Assembly (NCBI GenBank): GCA_022562275.1
Contig: JADFPP010000022.1
Span: 1 to 44,714 of the forward strand
Source: Bacteroidota bacterium
Lineage (GTDB): Bacteria; Bacteroidota; Ignavibacteria; Ignavibacteriales; Ignavibacteriaceae
DNA: 44,714 nt
Reading direction: 5' to 3'
Position 1 is the first letter of the stretch. Each line of letters opens with the position of its first letter. The notes below the pieces were generated by a model. The model was given only the letters and a program-made list of their open reading frames with translations, was not told the origin of the DNA and did no database searches. Both the position numbers and the translations under genes were made by a program. Positions 40,801-44,714 of this stretch are shown here, piece by piece.

Positions 40801-40953
40801 ATCTTCGGCACAATATTAACTTTACTGGTATTACCTTCTGCACTCTTTGCTGTTAACGATTTAAGGGTGGCTCTGAATAAAACGAAAAGCAAAAGAAGAA
40901 ACAGACTGGAACTTGAACCGGCATATCAGAGAGAACTTCCGGAAGAATGGTAA
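37807..40953 (+). CDS. RND family efflux transporter permease
   Basis: The 1048-residue inner-membrane pump of the AcrB/HAE family has twelve membrane segments in two halves and two large periplasmic loops. Visible motifs include RITPKIEIEKVNIRVPYPGA near the first loop, GILVDDGIIIGESIY in TM4 with the proton-relay Asp pair, PVGISVITTMVAFTPYFFFY, and SFLGLVALAGIIINDSVVLV in the second half. It exports substrates by proton exchange; the substrate is not readable (drug, lipid or metal are possible). TM4 VDDGII is of the drug/lipid type rather than the CusA heavy-metal type. Confidence 0.93.
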   Translation: MASKFIQYFIKHSVITNWVMIVICIAGIFGLSQLQKRITPKIEIEKVNIRVPYPGASAVEVEEGIVVKIEESLRGMEGIEKVTSTSADNWGSVTVEITDSYDMNKAIQEIKNAVNSINSYPVGAEKPVVSQQTMWNRGIMFSIYGPADLYTLKKIVEEFRDDLLRTGKISNVFWWGIPDREFSIEISPDDLLRYKLTINEISQAIRNSNLNLSSGSVLTDQEEILIRTYNKKYEAIDFEGIEVISSIDGRKILLKDICTIQEQWPENRFYAEYNGRRSVGFNVMYSNSEDVVEIVKIAEDLAAEYEQRYAGLVEFKTFIKETDELEERIQLMTQNGLIGLALVLVLLGIFLNTRLSFWVALGIPISLLGMFFVLWVLGITINEMSLFGVILVIGILVDDGIIIGESIYTQFQKYGKKPFRAAIDGTKEVMKPVGISVITTMVAFTPYFFFYGMLGKHVWQIAVVIIVSLMFSLIEAFIILPAHIAHSKALHQTNLKESIFGRMRINLDKGTNFILERIYKPLLSFSLRNRWAVVAGIFAVVLTITGLFQGSHVRAQFFPEIEPPYARIQVEMTAGTSAEVANVIRYKLIDKALQFAKEWEDEGKTNPIENFTSWMNAGTLNIFFVLPSSADRDYSIGEFSQALGDYIGTVPEAENVSVGGWSFGGTPISVRFVSTDYSQLMKAKDLLKRELKKIDGVKDIRDDTPLGNNEFIVELKPKGKALGFTLRDLTTQLRQGFYGQEVMRLQKGRDEVKVWVRFTKDERVSISQIENLKMRTPMGEYVPFKEVATYRIERGLRRIRHENGERSLTVRADMDFTKNDQSVVLEELNATVIPDILAQVDGVKRNYGGQQEVVGKMINSMVFSMTIALVIMFTILMFLLKSYMQTLMIMSLIPLGVIGAVLGHYIIGIPVSILSFLGLVALAGIIINDSVVLVDKYNNLLKSGINVPDALLEAGMARFRPIVLTTITTSAGLAPIIFLRSEQGQFLVPMAVSVAFGLIFGTILTLLVLPSALFAVNDLRVALNKTKSKRRNRLELEPAYQRELPEEW

Positions 40954-40977
40954 TATATTTTTATATTTTTTAATACG

Positions 40978-41011
40978 GCAGTAATTCTTAATTGAGTTAC
41001 TGCTTTTTTTT
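40978..41011 (+). terminator. Intrinsic terminator of the RND operon
   Basis: GCAGTAA (40978-40984) pairs with TTACTGC (40997-41003), followed by eight or more T residues, 25 bases after the permease stop. Confidence 0.85.
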
Positions 41012-41065
41012 GTTTCAGGCGAAGAGAAATTATTAAATCGGAATTGTTAAAATTCCAATTAATTG

Positions 41066-41216
41066 CTGAAGTTACGCAAAAACACCCATAACAGAAAAAA
41101 GATCCCGATTTGTCATTCCCACAAAAGTGGGAATCTATTTTTTCGTTTATTTTTGCATAGTGGATGCCCGCTTTCGCGAGCATGACATGCAGTTTTACGA
41201 TTTTGCGTAACTTCAG
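41066..41216. mobile_element. MITE-like element with 16-bp terminal inverted repeats
   Basis: The ends CTGAAGTTACGCAAAA (41066-41081) and its exact complement (41201-41216) enclose 119 bases. Inside are two further hairpins: ATTCCCAC-AAAA-GTGGGAAT (41115-41134) and GCCCGC-TTTC-GCGAGC (41165-41180, one mismatch), with TGTCAT and ATGACA symmetrically placed. TTAATT lies on both outer sides. It has no coding capacity, so a non-autonomous miniature transposable element is the best reading. Confidence 0.7.
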
Positions 41217-41258
41217 TTAATTATGTTAGCAACTCTTTATAATTTATAATTGGTCTTT

Positions 41259-42548
41259 TTATTTTAAATAAACCATCTTTTTTGTTTGAATAACACTGCC
41301 GATCCTAAGTTGATAAAAATATATTCCGCTTGTTAAGCCTTTTCCTCCGCCGTTGGCGGAAAACTTAACTTCATATTCTCCTGCCGGTTTTTCTTCGTTT
41401 ACAAGCACTGCAATTTCGTTACCCAAAACATCATAAATTTTTAAGCTTATAAATTGCCTGCTGCTAACTGCATACTGGATACTGGTACCCGGGTTAAACG
41501 GATTCGGAAAATTTTGGTGCAGCACAATTTTTTCTGGAAGGTTAATGTTGTCTTCTACTTTTGTGGTATTCTGTTTATACTTTAGTATTAAACCGTTTTC
41601 GCCCACAGCATAACCTGTAGTTGAATCTGTAAAGGTAAGATCAAAAATTACAGCACTGTCCGGAGTTAATTTTTCAACCCAGGTTTCTCCCCGGTCTGAA
41701 GTAAAAAGAAATTTTGGACCGGATGCGGACCACCCCTCCGTATCCGTTCTGAAATCAATTGCAAATGAAAGAGCGAAAAAAGGCAGTTCGTCAAAGCGCC
41801 AGTTCTCACCGGCGTCTGTTGTTTTTATGTCTCCGATACCAAAAAATCCTTCCGGGTCTCCGGATAAAGTTATGGCATTAAGTGAATCAAAGACAAACAT
41901 ATCAAATATCTGGTCAGGACTTATACCCACAGAAGACCAGTTTAAGCCGTAATCGGTTGTACGCCAGATAACCCCGGCAAGATCTATGAATCCTCCGCAG
42001 GCATAACCAAACTGCCGATTGTAAAAGTTAAAATTTAGTACAGGAAGATTCGACACAAGACCTGAATCAATAGCAACATCGATCCAGTTTAATCCGCCAT
42101 CGGATGTGCTAACAATTTTTGAGCCGCCAAGCCAGCCGTTAAGAGAATCAAAATAAAAAATTACATTCATAAAAACATTGTTTTCGGGATAGTCGGTTGC
42201 AACCCAATCCATCCCGCCATTGGTTGTTTTAAGTATAGTAGTACCGAAAGGCAAAGTGTTCCTTAAAGTTAATGCCCAGCCAAGGTTTTCATTTAAAAAG
42301 AACAGATCAACAATAAAAGTATTAACAGTACTGTTTTGCTCTGTCCAGTTCTTTCCCCCGTCCGTTGTATGAAAAATTATTCCTTCTGCACCTGCACACC
42401 AGCCGGTGTCATTATTAACAAAAAAAACGTGTCGTAATAATTTATCAGTTGGTGGATATTGTCTTTTCCAATTCTCCTGTGCATAACCAGATGAATAAAA
42501 TAATATAAAGCATAGCAGCAAAAGTTTTTTAATTATACTCTTTATCAT
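41259..42548 (-). CDS. Secreted YCF48-like beta-propeller protein with T9SS sorting domain
   Basis: The 429-residue protein begins with a signal peptide (IKKLLLLCFILFYSSGYAQ). It has about six repeats of the BNR/YCF48 type, each ending TT-DGG-NW or alike (HTTDGGKNWTEQ, KTTNGGMDWVAT, STSDGGLNWIDV, RTTDYGLNWSSV, KTTDAGENWRFD, FTSDRGETWVEK), expected to form a beta-propeller. The last 80 residues are a Por secretion type A domain: LHQNFPNPFNPGTSIQYAV, then LKIYDVLGNEIAVLVNEEKP and GIYFYQLRIG. It is exported and anchored or released via type IX secretion. ATG 42548 places the signal peptide correctly; a TTG 30 bases upstream is unlikely. The ligand or role is unknown. Confidence 0.9.
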   Translation of the reverse strand: MIKSIIKKLLLLCFILFYSSGYAQENWKRQYPPTDKLLRHVFFVNNDTGWCAGAEGIIFHTTDGGKNWTEQNSTVNTFIVDLFFLNENLGWALTLRNTLPFGTTILKTTNGGMDWVATDYPENNVFMNVIFYFDSLNGWLGGSKIVSTSDGGLNWIDVAIDSGLVSNLPVLNFNFYNRQFGYACGGFIDLAGVIWRTTDYGLNWSSVGISPDQIFDMFVFDSLNAITLSGDPEGFFGIGDIKTTDAGENWRFDELPFFALSFAIDFRTDTEGWSASGPKFLFTSDRGETWVEKLTPDSAVIFDLTFTDSTTGYAVGENGLILKYKQNTTKVEDNINLPEKIVLHQNFPNPFNPGTSIQYAVSSRQFISLKIYDVLGNEIAVLVNEEKPAGEYEVKFSANGGGKGLTSGIYFYQLRIGSVIQTKKMVYLK

Positions 42549-42872
42549 TAAAGAAATTATTTTTTGAATAACATACAAGTATTAAGAGAAAATTAAAAAG
42601 AAGCAATGTTTTTATAAATCATTTTGCATGTTGTTTAAGTATGCTCAAAAATATCCGGCGAAAAGATAAAAATTTTATTATGTATAACTATTAAAAAGTT
42701 ACTTGGGAATTCAGAAAGATAATTATATTGATGGCGGCTAATTATAATCCGGATCCATTCGGGTAATCGTCCACTCAGTGGTTGATTATCAACCATGACA
42801 ATTCGGACACTCTGAGCTTGTTGATGTGTCGCAGGGAGCGTTAAGAAAAAGAATTAAGCCAATCTTCCCGCC
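42549..42872. other. Intergenic region with palindromes
   Basis: No gene is seen. It contains a 17-base perfect palindrome TGGTTGAT-T-ATCAACCA at 42779-42795 and an ATCTTCCC/GGGAAGAT hairpin at 42862-42882. A short frame at about 42731 (MAANYNPDPFG) ends at once. It may be the remains of coding DNA. Confidence 0.4.
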
Positions 42873-43115
42873 TTGGGAAGATATTCTGCCATGTTCGGCT
42901 TGCTTACAATTAGCAAGATTGTAAACGAAACCGGGAAAAAGATGACCGGCAAAGTTTTTAAATATTCCAATACTTGGACAGAAGTTGTGCTTCCGGTTAA
43001 AGGAACAAAGATGGGAATATCCGCTCCATACTCACTTAAGCACTCGGTGGGAGTTTATCTGCCGGGTTTTATTTGGAGTAAGGAGTTTAAGAAAGAAATA
43101 CCTGCCCGTCCGTAA
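42873..43115 (+). CDS. Uncertain 80-residue ORF, possibly a gene remnant
   Basis: The frame reads ISKIVNETGKKMTGKVFKYS and later GTKMGISAPYSLKHSVGVYL followed by PGFIWSKEFKKEIPARP. Its last codons run into a dispersed repeat (43091-43138), and the start region overlaps the hairpin at 42862-42882 with no ribosome binding site. No family is recognised. The composition is coding-like, so a fragment of a larger dead gene is a fair reading; it could also be spurious. Confidence 0.25.
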   Translation: MGRYSAMFGLLTISKIVNETGKKMTGKVFKYSNTWTEVVLPVKGTKMGISAPYSLKHSVGVYLPGFIWSKEFKKEIPARP

Positions 43116-43138
43116 CGAAGTGAAGGCGGGTTGGTAGG
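43091..43138 (+). repeat. 48-bp direct repeat, copy 1
   Basis: The segment starts GAAAGAAATACCTGCCCGTC and is nearly identical to 44387-44434, differing at about three positions. It is GC-rich and includes complementary CCTGCCCG/CGGGTTGG(C)AGG-type arms around CGTAACGAAG. Confidence 0.8.
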
Positions 43139-43193
43139 AAAGAAAGAATTTTACCTGTCCGCCGTAGTTTATAGACTGTGTGAATATTGTAAA

Positions 43194-43258
43194 AACCGTT
43201 GAAACGGTTAGTAACACAGTTTGTTTTTTCCCTGAATTCCCACGATTGAAATCGTGGG
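43194..43258. repeat. Pair of REP-like hairpins with TGAA loops
   Basis: AACCGT-TGAA-ACGGTT (43194-43209) and CCCACGAT-TGAA-ATCGTGGG (43239-43258) are two hairpins with the same tetraloop, 29 bases apart. Paired hairpins of this kind resemble the repetitive extragenic palindromes mobilised by REP-associated tyrosine transposases. Confidence 0.65.
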
Positions 43259-43352
43259 TTAATGCAATTTCTTTATTTTCACACAAGCTCTTTATAACGA
43301 AGGCGGATCAGACTTTTTTAGACCTGCCCACCGTCGTCTTACGAAGGCAGGT

Positions 43353-43377
43353 TGTGCTTCATACAAAGGATGCGAAC
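43353..43377 (+). repeat. 25-bp repeat, copy 1
   Basis: TGCTTCATACAAAG followed by AT and CGAAC matches 44466-44490 with a few differences; both copies follow a 48-bp repeat copy. Confidence 0.6.
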
Positions 43378-43659
43378 GTTATAGTCATTTGTTTTTTTCG
43401 CTGCTAAATTTGTTTTATTTAAAGAATACGTGCCAGCCGGAAACAGGAATTCCGGTTTGAAAATGGAACTTTTTGCGTACTCTTTGAATTATTCGAGCCT
43501 TCGCTGTTAAAACTCCAACCGCACATTTTTAGAAAAAATTACTTCCATGATGTCCCTATCTTACCAATTTATACACTATTTAATTGTGAATTCGTTCATA
43601 TTTTTGGGTGTGCTATTTGCTTAAGATTTGTAACACTTAAATAACGAGGAAAACAAAAG

Positions 43660-44325
43660 ATGAAAAATTTAATCCGTTCGTTTGCAGCTATAGTTGCATT
43701 TTTTGCTCTAACTTTTTACACCGGGTGTGATTCAACCGAAACCACCGGTGGTACAGTTTCTGTTAGCTTTGCGCCTTCAAGCACCACACCGAAAATATCC
43801 GCCGGTACAATTCAGCTTGATACTGTAAAAATTCTCTTGCGTGATATTAAGATTAAAAATCAATCGGGTAATGATGAAACAAACATAAAGGTTGGACCGT
43901 TTGTGGTTTATCTTAACATAAACGATATGACAACAGATTTTGCAGTGGGCAATGTACCGCCGAGAAGCTATGACAGAATTCGTTTCCGGGTTCATACTTT
44001 GGAAGATTCCGAAACACCTCCCGATCCGGAATTTAAGGAAGGAAATTCAAGATACTCTGTTATAGTAAAGGGATTGTACAATTCCGTTCCTTTTGTGTAT
44101 AAATCTAAAAAATCTGCACACCAGGATTTAAAGCTTGAAACTCCGATAGTGGTCACCGATAACTCCACAGCAAACCTAACCATTACTGTGGATCCCCCCG
44201 ACTGGTTCTATAAAGATAATGTTTTAATGGATCCGAATGATCCCGCAAACGAAAGTGATATAAACAACAATATAGAGCACTCATTTAAGAAAAGTTTCAG
44301 GGATGATGACCACGACGGCAAATAA
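43660..44325 (+). CDS. DUF4382-like lipoprotein
   Basis: The 221-residue protein has a lipoprotein signal (LIRSFAAIVAFFALTFYTGC, Cys23). The mature part resembles DUF4382-type beta sandwiches: TVSVSFAPSS near the start, LDTVKILLRDIKIKNQSGND, VVYLNINDM, NVPPRSYDRIRFRVHTLE and TANLTITVDPPDW. The C-terminus is acidic with a DDDHDGK stretch, possibly calcium-binding (inference). It is envelope-attached; the role is unknown. GAGGAAAAC precedes ATG 43660. A terminator follows. Confidence 0.75.
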   Translation: MKNLIRSFAAIVAFFALTFYTGCDSTETTGGTVSVSFAPSSTTPKISAGTIQLDTVKILLRDIKIKNQSGNDETNIKVGPFVVYLNINDMTTDFAVGNVPPRSYDRIRFRVHTLEDSETPPDPEFKEGNSRYSVIVKGLYNSVPFVYKSKKSAHQDLKLETPIVVTDNSTANLTITVDPPDWFYKDNVLMDPNDPANESDINNNIEHSFKKSFRDDDHDGK

Positions 44326-44353
44326 AAACATATTGCCATTTTGGAATTTGAAG

Positions 44354-44384
44354 ACCGTGGAGTAAAAAGCTTCACGGTTTTTTT
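44354..44384 (+). terminator. Terminator of the DUF4382-like gene
   Basis: ACCGTGGAG (44354-44362) pairs with CTTCACGGT (44370-44378) with one G-T pair, followed by a run of seven T, 29 bases after the stop. Confidence 0.85.
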
Positions 44385-44386
44385 AT

Positions 44387-44434
44387 GAAAGAAATACCTG
44401 CCCGTCCGTAACGAAGTGAAAGCGGGTTGGCGGG
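44387..44434 (+). repeat. 48-bp direct repeat, copy 2
   Basis: The second copy of the 43091-43138 repeat lies just after a terminator. Confidence 0.8.
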
Positions 44435-44465
44435 AAGCTTATAATTTTATTTGATTTACTGAGAT

Positions 44466-44490
44466 TATGCTTCATACAAAGTATTCGAAC
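44466..44490 (+). repeat. 25-bp repeat, copy 2
   Basis: The second copy of 43353-43377 is followed directly by an 18-base palindrome. Confidence 0.6.
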
Positions 44491-44710
44491 AACTGCCTAC
44501 CGGTAGGCAGGTTTGCCGCAGTAAGACTTGTGCCACCTTTTGAGTAAGGCAGGTCGTGATCGAAGCTGTCCGCCTCTGGCGGGATGGAGATTTTGTCTTG
44601 AATGACGAAGAAAGCACTGTCCTTTATCTCTTGCCTTGATTTTTAAAATCATTTCAATATATTTAGCTATAAGAAAACTACTTAATAAAGAAATAATTCT
44701 GGGAGGAGAT

Positions 44711-44714
44711 ATGA
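44711..44714 (+). CDS. First bases of a gene cut by the window edge
   Basis: An ATG at 44711 follows GGGAGGAG, the strongest ribosome binding site in the window. Only four bases are visible, so nothing can be said of the product. Confidence 0.6.

Larger units (their letters stand above)
43116..43659. other. Repeat-rich intergenic region
   Basis: No gene is supported. The region holds the end of a 48-bp repeat, REP-like tandem hairpins at 43194-43258, a 43353-43377 segment repeated at 44466-44490, and a GACCTGCC/GGCAGGTT inverted pair around 43322-43352. The right end leads into the GAGGAAAAC ribosome binding site of the next gene. Confidence 0.55.
44326..44710. other. Repeat-rich region before the last gene
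   Basis: After the terminator lie the second copies of the 48-bp (44387-44434) and 25-bp (44466-44490) repeats, an 18-base perfect palindrome CTGCCTACCGGTAGGCAG (44493-44510), and a GC-rich CCGCCTCTGGCGG palindrome near 44570-44582. No gene is seen before the RBS at 44701. Confidence 0.55.

Noticed and set aside
43180-43407. 75-codon plus-strand frame
   Set aside because: It runs through the REP-like hairpins and other repeats, so it is not a gene.

Overview
The window looks like a chromosomal replication-origin region from an Ignavibacteria-type bacterium (Ignavibacteriota/Chlorobi branch of the FCB group). This rests on low GC, Bacteroidota-like promoter and gene features, a Por/T9SS type A C-terminal sorting domain of the 'FPNPFNP' kind at 41259-42548, a SMUG2-type DUF4918 glycosylase, and a dnaA-rpmH divergent junction. 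No rRNA, tRNA, CRISPR array, prophage or intact insertion sequence was seen. The species call is inference; the origin call is well supported.

Layout. 1-4360: palindromic repeats, a Rieske-glutamate synthase-like fusion, a DUF3179 exported protein and a DUF5996 protein. 4490-6375: a small accessory island with a hicBA toxin-antitoxin pair whose hicA is frameshifted, and a BrnT-like toxin/CopG-like antitoxin pair bracketed by diverged direct repeats. 6375-10886: a polytopic membrane protein, an exported 5'-nucleotidase/cyclic phosphodiesterase and hemL. 10968-20351: a leftward block gyrA, gyrB, DUF721/DciA-like, recF, dnaN, a small lipoprotein and dnaA. 20352-20787: the probable oriC half with DnaA boxes. 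20788-23351: a rightward block rpmH, rnpA, an unrecognised 49-aa ORF in the slot usually held by yidD, and yidC. All replication genes point away from the origin, as expected for leading-strand coding.

23433-31547: a patatin-POTRA-barrel outer membrane protein, glycogen synthase glgA broken by a tetranucleotide repeat, an alpha/beta hydrolase, a SMUG2-like glycosylase, a Nudix hydrolase, a very acidic small protein and hldD. 31760-40953: cobalamin-dependent methionine synthase metH with a palindrome-bearing in-frame insert, DNA-3-methyladenine glycosylase I (tag), and a two-gene RND efflux unit. 40954-44714: a MITE-like inverted-repeat element, a T9SS-sorted beta-propeller protein, a repeat-rich stretch with REP-like hairpins, a DUF4382-like lipoprotein, and the first bases of another gene at the right edge.

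Themes. Small dispersed repeats are common here: at least eight palindromic or paired families lie in intergenic DNA, one has entered metH, and a (CTTT)4 tract sits exactly where glgA changes frame. I did not find a clear new multi-gene defence or biosynthetic system. The most worthwhile leads are the glgA repeat switch, the metH insert, the ORF between rnpA and yidC, the repeat-flanked toxin-antitoxin pair and the DnaA-box clusters on both sides of dnaA.
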